Source: Candidatus Poribacteria bacterium (GTDB lineage Bacteria; Poribacteria; WGA-4E; GCA-2687025). Taken from it: a DNA stretch of 49,252 bases. A model generated the notes under the pieces. That model saw only the letters and a list, made by a program, of their open reading frames with translations. It made no database searches and was not told where the DNA came from. Position 1 is the first letter of the stretch, and the number at the start of each line of letters is the position of its first letter. Shown here one piece after another: positions 7,829 through 15,433 of the stretch. A program made the position numbers and the translations under genes. Location: positions 1 through 49,252 of the forward strand of contig BPJZ01000008.1 in NCBI GenBank assembly GCA_026004875.1. The letters are read 5' to 3'.

Positions 7829-9502
7829 ATGGTCTCACTTCTTCGGCGCTACGTTCTTTTCGCTTTGCTCATGATCACGGCCTCGGCACAGACGCCGAGC
7901 GATTGGATCGATCAGCTCGCGGCGCCTGGAGTGCCCGACCGGGTGCGCTGGCAAGCCGCCTTAGAGCTGGGCAACTGGAGCTGGCAGGACCCGACCCAAC
8001 GGGATCAGGCGGTTGAGGCCCTAGTGGCGGCGCTGAACACTCCGGAGGTCGGCCTTCGGACGAACGCCGCGACCGCTTTGGGTCGGATCGGCGATCCGCG
8101 CGCCGTTCCGGCGCTGAGCCGAGCGTTGGGCGATCCAAGCGCGTTGGTGCGCCAAGCAGCGGCCCAGGCGCTCGGGCGGATCGGGACGCCGGAGGCAGCC
8201 TTTGCGCTGTTGCGTGCGCTCTCCGATCCCGACCTGCGGGTTCGTGTTCAGGCCGTTCGGGCACTGGGCAGAACGGGTCAACCGATGGCAGCCGAGCCGC
8301 TGGTCGAGTTACTCAAGCAAACTGCCGAGACGGCGCCGGAGCTTCGCCAAGAGCTGATCGAGGCACTGGCCCGGTTGGGCGGCTTCGCGGTGGATCCGCT
8401 CCTCCGAGCCGTTCAGGTACGGCGACCTGCCGTGCGCCAAGCCGCCGCCGAAGCACTGGGGCGACTGGGAGATCCCCGCGCCGTTCCGACACTGGTTAAG
8501 ATGCTCTCCGATCCGAATTCGCAGTCGGTTGCCGCAGCAGCGTACGCGCTAGGCCGCCTTGGGGAGCCGGCGATCACCCCGCTCTTAGAGCGGTTGGACC
8601 ATCCGGATTCACGGGTTCGGCGAGCTGCCGCGCTTGCACTAGCAGGGATCGGGGAACCGGCCGTCGCCCCACTGCAGGGGAACTACAACCGCTTCGCCAC
8701 GCTGTTAGCACAGCTTCAGGGCGAACTCCGTCAAGCGCAGCTTGCCGAGGAGCAGCGGCTTCGGGGCGGGGTGCCCTCTGCCCCGGAGCCCTCCGCTCCA
8801 GAGCCGGCCGCCCGACCGGTTCCGACCACCTATTCGGAGCTTCAACGGGAGTTGCGCACGCTCAAAAAGGACCTGCGCCGGTTGAACGAAGAGCGAGAGG
8901 CGACGGAGCGGCTCGCCCTCTACCGTTGGGCTGAAGAGGAGTTCCAGCGGCGGATCGTCCGGGCTCAGGAGCTCGCCGCAAGCCCTCCGGAGACCCCCGT
9001 CACGCCAAACCCCTATCTCCTCAGTCTGACTCCGGCGCCGGTGCCGCCAACCGAGCAGCCGTTAGACCTGGAGCCGTTGCCTCCAGAGCCGGGGACGCCT
9101 GCGCGACCTAGCACCCAGATTCAACGGGAGATCGAAGCCGTCCGAGAGAAGATAGGGTGGGTCCTGACGGCGCTGGGTGAGATCGGCACCGATAGGGCGG
9201 TTCAAGCGCTGGCTGCAGTGGTCCAGGGCGGAGAGGCGCCGGAGGCGGCCATTGCGGCGCTGGCCCTTGGACAGACTCGAAACCCCGCCGCGCTGCCTGT
9301 CCTTCAAACGGTCGCCCAGGAAATCACCTATCCCACCAGCGTTCGGGCTAACGCGGTTCGGAGTCTGGGAACCCTTGGCGATCCCTCGGTGCGAGCGTTC
9401 TTGCTGAACCTCTGGCAGAACGACCCCGTGCCGGCCGTTCGGCAGGCCGCCCGGGAGGCTCTGGACCGGCTTGGCCCAACGGCCCAGACGCCGGCCCCTT
9501 AG
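7829..9502 (+). CDS. Exported HEAT-repeat protein with coiled-coil middle
   Basis: A 557-residue protein. The ATG at 7829 gives a signal peptide (LLRRYVLFALLMITASAQ); an upstream GTG at 7754 would only add unconserved sequence. Residues about 30-285 form eight or so PBS-lyase-type HEAT repeats with the pattern ALGRIGDPRAVPAL. A coiled-coil stretch follows (TLKKDLRRLNEEREATERLA), then a proline-rich linker and two or three more HEAT repeats at the C-terminus (SLGTLGDPSVRAFLL). Such alpha-solenoids are protein-binding scaffolds and no enzyme motif is present. The location is probably periplasmic or extracellular. It lacks the GKL-W-LK tag. The partner is unknown. Confidence 0.85.
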   Translation: MVSLLRRYVLFALLMITASAQTPSDWIDQLAAPGVPDRVRWQAALELGNWSWQDPTQRDQAVEALVAALNTPEVGLRTNAATALGRIGDPRAVPALSRALGDPSALVRQAAAQALGRIGTPEAAFALLRALSDPDLRVRVQAVRALGRTGQPMAAEPLVELLKQTAETAPELRQELIEALARLGGFAVDPLLRAVQVRRPAVRQAAAEALGRLGDPRAVPTLVKMLSDPNSQSVAAAAYALGRLGEPAITPLLERLDHPDSRVRRAAALALAGIGEPAVAPLQGNYNRFATLLAQLQGELRQAQLAEEQRLRGGVPSAPEPSAPEPAARPVPTTYSELQRELRTLKKDLRRLNEEREATERLALYRWAEEEFQRRIVRAQELAASPPETPVTPNPYLLSLTPAPVPPTEQPLDLEPLPPEPGTPARPSTQIQREIEAVREKIGWVLTALGEIGTDRAVQALAAVVQGGEAPEAAIAALALGQTRNPAALPVLQTVAQEITYPTSVRANAVRSLGTLGDPSVRAFLLNLWQNDPVPAVRQAAREALDRLGPTAQTPAP

Positions 9503-9517
9503 GGGAGCTAGAAAGCC

Positions 9518-10249
9518 CTAGCAGGAGGACAACCCGGAAGGGTTCACCTCAACGACCACCTCCGGAATGGACACGTGCGCAGGAAGGGTGACCAGAAACC
9601 GCACCACCTCCGCGACATCCTCCGGGCGAAGCAGGCGGGAAGGGTCCTCTCCGGGGTAGTTCTTCGCCCGCAGGGGGGTAGCCACCCCTCCCGGACAGAC
9701 GACGTGCACGCGGATGTTCACCTCTCGACCTGCCCGCAGGCAGGACTCCGAAAAACCGATCAGGCCAAACTTGGACGCAGCATAAGCCGCGTTAAAGGCG
9801 GACGCTCGCTTTCCCGAAATCGAAGCGATGTTGACGATCACCCCTCCGCCCCGCCGCACCATTGCCGGCCAGAAGGCACGGGTCAGCAAGAAGGGCACTC
9901 GCAGGTTCAGCCGCATCGTCCGATCCCAAACCTCGATGGGAATCTCCGGGATCGGGTAGTGCTCGGCGGTACCTGCGTTGTTGATCAGCAGGTCCAATCC
10001 GCCAAAACGGGCTTCCACCTGCTGAATCAGCGCGTCCAGAGCGTTGTCGTCGGTCAGATCGCAGGGACACGGCTCCGCGCGCACGCCAAACTCCCGGCGA
10101 CAGCGTTCCGCGATCGCCTTCAGAGCGATTGTATCCCGCGCCGTCAGGATCAGATCGGCCCCCTCGGAGGCCAAGGCCAAGGCGATCGCTCGACCGATTC
10201 CGCGACCGGCGCCGGTCACCAAGCCCTGTTTGCCGTGCAGTCGTGCCAT
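9518..10249 (-). CDS. Short-chain dehydrogenase/reductase (FabG-like)
   Basis: A 243-residue classical SDR. The N-terminal nucleotide motif TGAGRGIG, the structural NNAG, the catalytic serine in NIASISG and the Y-x-x-x-K pair in YAASKFG are all intact, so it should be an active NAD(P)H-dependent oxidoreductase. An arginine after the first strand (TARDT) suggests NADP(H). The C-terminus (VVVEVNPSGLSSC) is shorter than in true FabG and lacks the usual GxxxxVDGG end. The gene converges on the HEAT-repeat gene and diverges from the FliL-like gene. The substrate cannot be told from sequence. Confidence 0.9.
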   Translation of the reverse strand: MARLHGKQGLVTGAGRGIGRAIALALASEGADLILTARDTIALKAIAERCRREFGVRAEPCPCDLTDDNALDALIQQVEARFGGLDLLINNAGTAEHYPIPEIPIEVWDRTMRLNLRVPFLLTRAFWPAMVRRGGGVIVNIASISGKRASAFNAAYAASKFGLIGFSESCLRAGREVNIRVHVVCPGGVATPLRAKNYPGEDPSRLLRPEDVAEVVRFLVTLPAHVSIPEVVVEVNPSGLSSC

Positions 10250-10304
10250 ACTCCTTACCTCTTTTTGGGCTCCTGCCCCCCTGGGGGAGGGAGGCGCGGA
10301 TCAC

Positions 10305-10333
10305 TTGACCAGGAAACAGACGCTTTCTATAAT
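10305..10333 (+). promoter_or_regulatory. Strong sigma-70-type promoter before the FliL-like gene
   Basis: TTGACC (10305-10310), a 17-base spacer and a perfect TATAAT (10328-10333) are present, 58 bases before the ATG at 10392. This is the best consensus promoter in the window. Confidence 0.85.
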
Positions 10334-10391
10334 CCGAAGTCCAACGGATCAGCACAACCAAGCTCAACCGTTCGATCGGGGGAACCAACCG

Positions 10392-10802
10392 ATGAGAATC
10401 CGGCTGTACCGCCTAGCACAATCCGTTCTGATGCTGCTGGTTGTCGGGGCATTTCTGGCCTGCGGTGGCGAAAAGCCCCCTTATGAGATCACCCATTCGG
10501 GGATCGTTGTTCGACTCCAGTCGGAAAACGAGGCGCGTAAGCCCTACCTGCGCGTGGATGTAGTGCTTCAGTACCCCGCCGAGGTTCAGAAAGATAAAGT
10601 CCTGGCGGCACGACTGGAAGGGGCAGAGGGTCGTGCAGCGGTGCGCCGTGGCCTCGCTGAGCTGCCGACGGCGGAACAGATCGAACGCGATCAGAACTTC
10701 GCCGCCGACGAGGCGAAGCAATCGGTGATCGAGTCGCTCCAAGAACAGGGCTTACCCACGCCCACCAAGGTGATCTTCACCGACTTTGTCATCCAGGGCT
10801 AG
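10392..10802 (+). CDS. FliL-like lipoprotein
   Basis: A 136-residue protein. The ATG at 10392 gives a signal sequence ending FLACGG, a plausible lipobox with the cysteine acylated, although phenylalanine at -3 is not canonical. The rest resembles FliL, the flagellar basal-body protein that supports the stator: PYLRVDVVLQYPAE in the first strand, a helix AAVRRGLAELPTAEQIE, then SVIESLQEQG and the terminal KVIFTDFVIQ, which matches the characteristic FliL ending (FTDFVIQ). True FliL has an N-terminal transmembrane helix rather than a lipid anchor, so this may be an outer-membrane or periplasm-facing variant. It has its own strong promoter and is far from fliR-flhB. A longer upstream frame without a start is rejected. 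Confidence 0.7.
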   Translation: MRIRLYRLAQSVLMLLVVGAFLACGGEKPPYEITHSGIVVRLQSENEARKPYLRVDVVLQYPAEVQKDKVLAARLEGAEGRAAVRRGLAELPTAEQIERDQNFAADEAKQSVIESLQEQGLPTPTKVIFTDFVIQG

Positions 10803-11187
10803 TCCTTTGAGCGCGACGCTCGACTTGGACGACGATGCTCCAAGCGGGCTTTCGCAGCCGATCCCCTTCAGAAAGGGCGTTCCAGATGCGACGTGGCACG
10901 CGCCGTTCGATGACGGTTCCCCCGTAAGCTCGCTCGCGCTGGACCAGCTCTACGTACGGGGGCTTCCCCTTCCGGACGACCTGCTGTTCCCAGGAATAGC
11001 CGAATACAAACAGCGTTGAGACCACCAAAATCGCTCCGCTGGCCAATGTCAGCCGCTTCCCTAAGCCGGCGATCGCCGGCTTGTTGTACTGCTCCGGCTT
11101 TTTGATCTGCAGTCCGTGCAGGCCCACGCTCAGCAGAAAGACCAGCCACAACAAAGCGTAGGCTCTCGGAAACCAGACGTAGCGCAT
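10789..11187 (-). CDS. Two-helix membrane protein of unknown function
   Basis: A 132-residue protein starting at an ATG at 11187. It has two predicted transmembrane segments (AYALLWLVFLLSVGLHGL and LASGAILVVSTLFVFGYSW) separated by a short basic loop, then a charged C-terminal domain of about 65 residues (RKGKPPYVELVQRERAYGG). I recognise no family. It converges on and overlaps the FliL-like gene by 14 bases and shares a 124-base divergent spacer with the TIM-barrel gene. A longer start at 11238 would put hydrophilic residues before the first helix and is less likely. Confidence 0.65.
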   Translation of the reverse strand: MRYVWFPRAYALLWLVFLLSVGLHGLQIKKPEQYNKPAIAGLGKRLTLASGAILVVSTLFVFGYSWEQQVVRKGKPPYVELVQRERAYGGTVIERRVPRRIWNALSEGDRLRKPAWSIVVQVERRAQRTSPG

Positions 11188-11241
11188 CCCTTCGGACTCC
11201 TTGTTGAACGTTCTTTTTCGGAAGGCGACCCCGGCCACGAC

Positions 11242-11270
11242 TTGTCCGTCTCCAGGCCCCTCAGTATTAT
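11242..11270 (+). promoter_or_regulatory. Putative sigma-70 promoter of the TIM-barrel isomerase gene
   Basis: TTGTCC (11242-11247), a 17-base spacer and TATTAT (11265-11270) lie 42 bases upstream of the ATG at 11312. Five of six -10 bases fit the consensus. Confidence 0.6.
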
Positions 11271-11311
11271 CAGGCGGAACATCCGGGTCACCAACTCCAA
11301 GGAGAGTACCG

Positions 11312-12088
11312 ATGCGCTGGGCGCTAAATACCTATCGGACGGCTCAGAACTGGACGTTAGAAGAAACGCTGGAGATGGCCAAAAAGACTGGCTATCACGG
11401 TGTCGAGTGGCTGATGGACTTCCAGCAAGGGCACGGGATCGAGTGGGACCTACCCCGCCAAGAGTGGAGCGCCAAGCGAGAGGCGATCCGTCGAAGCGGA
11501 CTCCAGAGCGCTTCCCTGACCAGTTGTCAAGTCTTTCACCATCCCGATCCGGAGCAGCGGGCCGAGAGCGTCCGGCGAGTGCGCCGGGTGATCGAGATGG
11601 CCGAGTACTTCGAAGCGCCGATGGTGCGCGTTCTCGGCGATCGGTTCACCCCAGAGACCCGCGAACAGGTGATCCAATGGGTGGCCGAAGCGCTCCGCGA
11701 GCTGGGAGAATACGCCGCCTCCCGCGGAATCCTCCTCAACCTGGAGATGCACGGCTCCTTCACCGATCCGGAAGCAGCCTTAGCCGTCGTTCAGCGGGTC
11801 AATCTCCCTAACGTGGGGTTCGTCTTCAACGGCCAGTTTGTCGGCTGTGAGCCGGGCGGTTCAATTGCTCCCCTGTTCGAACGGATTGCCCCTTACGTTC
11901 GATCCGTTCATACCCATCAGGTTGAAGACCCCACCGTGTTTGGATTTTATCAGCAGATGTTCCGCTGGCTCCGCCGGAGCGGGTTTGAGGGGTGGATTTC
12001 AAACGAGTGCGCCTATACCGGGCCCGATCCGGAGAAGGTGCTTCGGCTGTACGTGGCACTCTTTGAGGCATTAAGCGCCGACTCCTAG
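11312..12088 (+). CDS. Xylose isomerase-like TIM-barrel (sugar-phosphate isomerase/epimerase family)
   Basis: A 258-residue AP endonuclease 2/xylose isomerase-like barrel. It begins MRWALNTYRTAQNWTLEE, has the early substrate-side motif GYHGVEWLMD and the later metal-site candidates NLEMHGSFTDP (Glu and His), VRSVHTHQVED and WISNECAYTGPDP (Glu). The family catalyses sugar isomerisation, epimerisation or inosose/hydroxypyruvate conversions with a divalent metal. Which one applies here cannot be told. The start is fixed by AAGGAGAG before the ATG; the longer frame from 11201 has no family sequence. It is cytoplasmic, with no signal peptide. In this lineage such genes usually serve sugar catabolism. 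Confidence 0.85.
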   Translation: MRWALNTYRTAQNWTLEETLEMAKKTGYHGVEWLMDFQQGHGIEWDLPRQEWSAKREAIRRSGLQSASLTSCQVFHHPDPEQRAESVRRVRRVIEMAEYFEAPMVRVLGDRFTPETREQVIQWVAEALRELGEYAASRGILLNLEMHGSFTDPEAALAVVQRVNLPNVGFVFNGQFVGCEPGGSIAPLFERIAPYVRSVHTHQVEDPTVFGFYQQMFRWLRRSGFEGWISNECAYTGPDPEKVLRLYVALFEALSADS

Positions 12089-12117
12089 CAGGGTCGACAG
12101 GCTGCCGAACTTTCCTG

Positions 12118-12154
12118 TTGACAGCCCCTTGCCGGTGTGTTACTTATGTGTTAC
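12118..12154 (+). promoter_or_regulatory. Promoter with 11-base-phased TGTGTTAC repeats before the TolB-like gene
   Basis: A perfect -35 TTGACA (12118-12123) is followed at 17-18 bases by a weak -10 (TACTTA or ACTTAT, 12141-12147). Two identical TGTGTTAC octamers (12136-12143 and 12147-12154) overlap the -10, 11 bases apart, which is about one helical turn and fits a regulator site. The expected transcript would start about 10 bases before the ATG, leaving no room for a Shine-Dalgarno. Confidence 0.5.
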
Positions 12155-12163
12155 CGATAAGTC

Positions 12164-13108
12164 ATGAATGTTTTCCGGCACGGATGGGCGGTTTGTTGGC
12201 TGGGGCTACTCCTGGGCGTTGGGGCCCAGGAGGGACAGTTGACGATTGCCTCGGATTGGGAGGGAGACTGGAACCTCTATACGTTGAGCCTCTCCACCGG
12301 CCGCTTGGAGCTGTTGGTTGCTGGGCCGGGCTCCGATTTTCATCCGGCTTGGTCGCCAGATGGAAAGCGGTTGGCTTTCTTCTCCTCCTGGGAGGGGCGT
12401 TCGAACCTTTTCCTTTATGAGGAGGGGGGAGAGGAGGGGGGAACGCTTCGGCGGTTGACCTTTGGCGACTGGACAGACAAGGCTCCGGCCTGGTCGCCGG
12501 ATGGAAGGGCGCTGGTCTTCAGCTCCGACCGGGAGGGGAGCTTCGATCTTTACCGCTTCGACCTGGTGAGGGGAACGGAGGAGCGCTTGACCGACTGGGA
12601 GGGAGACGAATTGCTTCCAGCCTGGTCGCCGGACGGAACGGTCCTTGCGTTTGCTGCCGTAGTCGGCGGGAATGAGGACATCTACCTGCTGAATTGGAGA
12701 ACGGGCCAGGTTCGGCGGATGACGGAAGGGCCTCGCCAGGATTGCTATCCGGCCTGGTCTCCGGACGGAAGGACGCTTTTGTTTGCTTCGGCAGAGGACG
12801 GCGACCTGGATTTGTACCGACTGAATGTAGCGAGTGGAGTTCGAGAGAAGCTGTTCGATACGCCGGGGGACGAAGCGTTTCCAAGCTTTTCGCCCGATGG
12901 GAATTGGATCGCCTTTCAGTACGAGTCGGAGTGGGGGACCTGGGCGGTGGCGGTCTCCCGACCCGACGGGACGGAGCGTCGGGATTGGATCGCGGATCGC
13001 CGAGGGTGGTTTACGAAACCGGTTTGGCGCCCGAAGGTGACGACGGGCGTCTCCCCTGGAGCCGGGAGTCTGGCGGCTCCGTGGGCAGCGTTGAAGTTGG
13101 GGCCGTAG
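12164..13108 (+). CDS. Secreted TolB-like beta-propeller (PD40 repeats) with degenerate GKL-W-LK tail
   Basis: A 314-residue protein with an N-terminal signal peptide (VCWLGLLLGVGAQEG) and about six WD40-like PD40 repeats. Each carries the diagnostic P-A-W-S-P-D-G-x-x-L-x-F pattern followed by D-x-D-L-Y, as in TolB and other periplasmic or extracellular propellers that bind proteins or oligosaccharides. It ends in GAGSLAAPWAALKLGP, a weak version of the C-terminal tag seen in the neighbouring genes (G-x-L-A-x-x-W-A-x-L-K). Only 35 bases separate it from the first tandem paralogue, so the two are probably co-transcribed. No Pal/OmpA partner is present, so it is not the Tol-Pal component. Confidence 0.88.
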   Translation: MNVFRHGWAVCWLGLLLGVGAQEGQLTIASDWEGDWNLYTLSLSTGRLELLVAGPGSDFHPAWSPDGKRLAFFSSWEGRSNLFLYEEGGEEGGTLRRLTFGDWTDKAPAWSPDGRALVFSSDREGSFDLYRFDLVRGTEERLTDWEGDELLPAWSPDGTVLAFAAVVGGNEDIYLLNWRTGQVRRMTEGPRQDCYPAWSPDGRTLLFASAEDGDLDLYRLNVASGVREKLFDTPGDEAFPSFSPDGNWIAFQYESEWGTWAVAVSRPDGTERRDWIADRRGWFTKPVWRPKVTTGVSPGAGSLAAPWAALKLGP

Positions 13109-13143
13109 GCCCTGGAGACATCAACCGATAAGGAGGTTCGCCC

Positions 13144-13824
13144 ATGCGGATCGTTGCTCCGATCTGCGTTGCTTTCGCACTGGTCCTAGCGCCGATGGCG
13201 CATGCTTTCGACCTGGCTCTGGAGGCGGAGCTGGCCGACGAGATCGTCGAGCCGATGGTGGTCGCCACGCCGGCGGACGCAGCCGCCTTTGGGCCGGAGC
13301 CGGTAGACCCCTCGCGGGGGCAGTTCATCTGGATGCCAGGTCCCCCGGCTACCGGCGGCGGTGGGGCCGGATACGCCCGCTATGTCGTTCAGATTCCCGC
13401 GGCGGGCACCTATGCCATCTGGGGACGGGTGGTCGCCTGGGACGGCAACTCCGATTCCTTCTGGGTGACCGTCTCCCCGCCGGACACCGATCCGGATCCG
13501 CAAACCTCTCAGGACACTACGTATCGCTGGGCGGTTCAGCAGGGGAACGAATGGCACTGGGACCGGATCAACCAGTGGCTGGACGGCGGTACCTTTGAAC
13601 GGGAGTGGGAGCTGCCCCAGGGCGAGGTGGTGATCACCATCTGGGTCCGCGAGGACGCCACGATGCTGGACACCCTCTACATCACCGACAACCTGGAGAC
13701 GGATGAAGCGGCGGTCAACCCGCGCCTGCCGACCGACGAGGAGGTCGCCATGCAGCTGGGAGAGACCACCGCCGTTGAGCCGGCCGGAAAGCTGGCCGTC
13801 CGCTGGGCCGAGTTGAAACGCTGA
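13144..13824 (+). CDS. Secreted beta-rich protein, tandem paralogue 1, GKL-W-LK C-terminus
   Basis: A 226-residue protein behind a strong AAGGAGG. The signal peptide ends near APMAHA, then FDLALEAELADEIVEPM starts the conserved module. The core has SRGQFIWMPG, GGGGAGYARYVV, YAIWGRVVAWDGNSDSFWV, WHWDRINQWLDGGTF and VVITIWVREDATMLDTLYI, which resembles a carbohydrate-binding jelly-roll module ending with a ligand-side motif. The end is VEPAGKLAVRWAELKR. I recall similar proteins in Poribacteria but know no assigned function. It is the first of four tandem copies at 13144-16120 and probably shares a transcript with the TolB-like gene. Sugar binding at the cell surface is inference from the fold-like pattern. 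Confidence 0.85.
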   Translation: MRIVAPICVAFALVLAPMAHAFDLALEAELADEIVEPMVVATPADAAAFGPEPVDPSRGQFIWMPGPPATGGGGAGYARYVVQIPAAGTYAIWGRVVAWDGNSDSFWVTVSPPDTDPDPQTSQDTTYRWAVQQGNEWHWDRINQWLDGGTFEREWELPQGEVVITIWVREDATMLDTLYITDNLETDEAAVNPRLPTDEEVAMQLGETTAVEPAGKLAVRWAELKR

Positions 13825-13833
13825 CAACGTTTT

Positions 13834-13860
13834 GGGGCGGGAGCTCTCCCGCCCCTTTCG
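13834..13860 (+). terminator. Hairpin between paralogues 1 and 2
   Basis: GGGGCGGGA (13834-13842) pairs perfectly with TCCCGCCCC (13847-13855) across a GCTC loop, and TTTCG follows. The stem is strong and the T-tract short, so it is a weak terminator or an mRNA-stabilising element within the array. Confidence 0.55.
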
Positions 13861-13891
13861 CAACCAGACATCAAAGATGGGGAGGCAAGCG

Positions 13892-14581
13892 ATGTCGCGA
13901 AGGACGTTGTGGCTGGTCGGAGTCTCGCTTTTGATTGGAGGTGGCCTCAGCGCCGTCGCTGTGGACCTGGCGTTAGAGGCGGAGTTCCCTTCGGAGATCG
14001 CCGCACCGATGATCGTGGACACCCCCTCAAACGCTAGCGCCCTGGGACCGGTGCCCAGCGATGCGTCGCGGGGGAAGTTCGTCTGGCTGCCCGGCGCTCC
14101 GGCGACCGGCGGAACCGACGGCACCGGATACGTCCGCTATCGAGTGAACATCCCGCGCGCTGGGAAGTACGCCGTCTGGGGACGGGTGCTCGCCTGGGAT
14201 GGCAACTCCGACTCCTTCTGGGTGACGATCAATCCCCCCGATACCGATCCGAACCCCCAGCAGTCGGGAGACACCCACTTCCGGTGGGGAGTTGCCCAGG
14301 GGAGCGAATGGCATTGGGATCGGGTCAACCAGTGGCTGGACGGCGGTACCTTTGAGCGAGAGTGGGACCTGCCTCAGGGTGAGGTGGTGATTACCTTCTT
14401 CGCCCGCGAGGACGGAACGATGCTCGATGCGATCTACATCACCGACAACCTGGGAACCGATGAGGCCGACGTCAACCCGCGCCTGCCGACCGATCAGGAG
14501 GTAGCCAACCAGATGGGCGGCGCGGCAGCAGTTGAGCCGACTGGAAAGCTGGCCCTTCGCTGGGCTGAGTTAAAGCGCTAA
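13892..14581 (+). CDS. Secreted beta-rich protein, tandem paralogue 2, GKL-W-LK C-terminus
   Basis: A 229-residue protein. The ATG at 13892 follows GGGGAGGC and opens a signal peptide (LWLVGVSLLIGGGLSAVA); an in-frame start at 13832 adds only polar sequence and is rejected. The core matches paralogue 1: VDLALEAEFPSEIAAPM, SRGKFVWLPGAPATGG, WGRVLAWDGNSDSFWV, WHWDRVNQWLDGGTFERE and AREDGTMLDAIYI. It ends VEPTGKLALRWAELKR. Differences from copy 1 lie mainly in the loop before Y-V-R-Y and in the strand VVITFFARE. The high identity in the tryptophan-rich segments implies recent duplication with a retained ligand site. Function unknown. Confidence 0.85.
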   Translation: MSRRTLWLVGVSLLIGGGLSAVAVDLALEAEFPSEIAAPMIVDTPSNASALGPVPSDASRGKFVWLPGAPATGGTDGTGYVRYRVNIPRAGKYAVWGRVLAWDGNSDSFWVTINPPDTDPNPQQSGDTHFRWGVAQGSEWHWDRVNQWLDGGTFEREWDLPQGEVVITFFAREDGTMLDAIYITDNLGTDEADVNPRLPTDQEVANQMGGAAAVEPTGKLALRWAELKR

Positions 14582-14594
14582 CCAATCAAGGACG

Positions 14595-14632
14595 CCGGGG
14601 GTCGGAGTGCTCCGAGCACCTCCGGTCCCCGG
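14595..14632 (+). repeat. Long hairpin between paralogues 2 and 3
   Basis: CCGGGGGTCGGAG (14595-14607) pairs with CTCCGGTCCCCGG (14620-14632) over 13 positions with two G-U pairs, and the loop itself can pair (TGCT/AGCA). There is no T-run after it. It resembles a processing or stability element rather than a terminator. Confidence 0.6.
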
Positions 14633-14662
14633 ACGAACCGGGGTTTGAAAGAGAGGTTTGCC

Positions 14663-15337
14663 ATGCAAAGAAGCGGATGGTGGTTCTTCGGACTCTGGGC
14701 GGTCGCTTTGGGTGTAGCCGTTGCCCAGGACGTGGAGATCGCGCTGGAGGCGGAGTTTGCAAACGAGATCGTTCCGCCGATGACGGTAGCGGTCCCGGAC
14801 GACGTTAAGGACTTCGGGCCTAAGCCGCCGGATCCCTCTCGGGGGCAGTTCATCTGGGCGCCGGGCGCTCCGGCCACCGGCGGCGGTGGGGCCGGATACG
14901 CGCGGTTCATTGTGGAGATCCCCAAGGAGGACACCTACGCCATCTGGGGGCGAGTCATCGCCTGGGACGGCAACTCCGACTCCTTCTGGGTGACCGTCAC
15001 GCCCCCAGACGAGGACCCCAACCCTCAGCAGTCCCAAGACACCCACTTCCGGTGGGCTACCCAGCAGGGCCCCGATTGGCACTGGGATCGGGTCAACCAG
15101 TGGCTGGACGGCGGCACCTTTGAACGGGAATGGGACCTGCCCAAGGGCGAGGTGGTGATCACCATCTGGGTTCGCGAGGACGCCACCATGCTGGATGCCC
15201 TTTACATCGTTAACGATACCTCGAACAACGTCGTCCCCCGACTTCCAACCGATCAGGAGGTGGAGCGCCAGCAGGGGAAGCTCGCGGTGGACCCCCGGGG
15301 GAAGCTCGCCACCACCTGGGCGGCGCTCAAGCGTTAG
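14663..15337 (+). CDS. Secreted beta-rich protein, tandem paralogue 3, GKL-W-LK C-terminus
   Basis: A 224-residue protein. The ATG at 14663 follows AGAGAGG; a TTG at 14645 is a poorer choice. Signal peptide WWFFGLWAVALGVAVAQ, then DVEIALEAEFANEIVPPM. The core has SRGQFIWAPGAPATGGG, WGRVIAWDGNSDSFWV, DWHWDRVNQWLDGGTFERE and WVREDATMLDALYIVND. The segment before the tail is shorter than in copies 1 and 2, and the tail is VDPRGKLATTWAALKR. Copies 3 and 4 share the start DVEIALEAE after AQ, and the run D-E-D-P-N-P-Q-Q-S-Q-D-T-H-F, so they form the closer pair. No catalytic motif is seen. Confidence 0.85.
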   Translation: MQRSGWWFFGLWAVALGVAVAQDVEIALEAEFANEIVPPMTVAVPDDVKDFGPKPPDPSRGQFIWAPGAPATGGGGAGYARFIVEIPKEDTYAIWGRVIAWDGNSDSFWVTVTPPDEDPNPQQSQDTHFRWATQQGPDWHWDRVNQWLDGGTFEREWDLPKGEVVITIWVREDATMLDALYIVNDTSNNVVPRLPTDQEVERQQGKLAVDPRGKLATTWAALKR

Positions 15338-15370
15338 GTTCGGTACCTGAGTGTTTCATGTACTAAACCT

Positions 15371-15429
15371 TTGCACCTCCTCCCCGCGTCCAAAACTTCC
15401 AAAGGCGTCCTGTTGGGGAGGAGGTGCAA
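15371..15429 (+). promoter_or_regulatory. Perfect 15-bp hairpin enclosing the ribosome binding site of paralogue 4
   Basis: TTGCACCTCCTCCCC (15371-15385) is the exact reverse complement of GGGGAGGAGGTGCAA (15415-15429), with a further G-U pair possible at each end and a 29-base loop. The 3' arm contains the GGAGGAGG ribosome binding site for the ATG at 15434. In the folded state the site would be fully paired. No T-run follows, so this is not a terminator. Translational control, for example by a ligand, protein, small RNA or temperature, is inference. Confidence 0.75.
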
Positions 15430-15433
15430 GACG

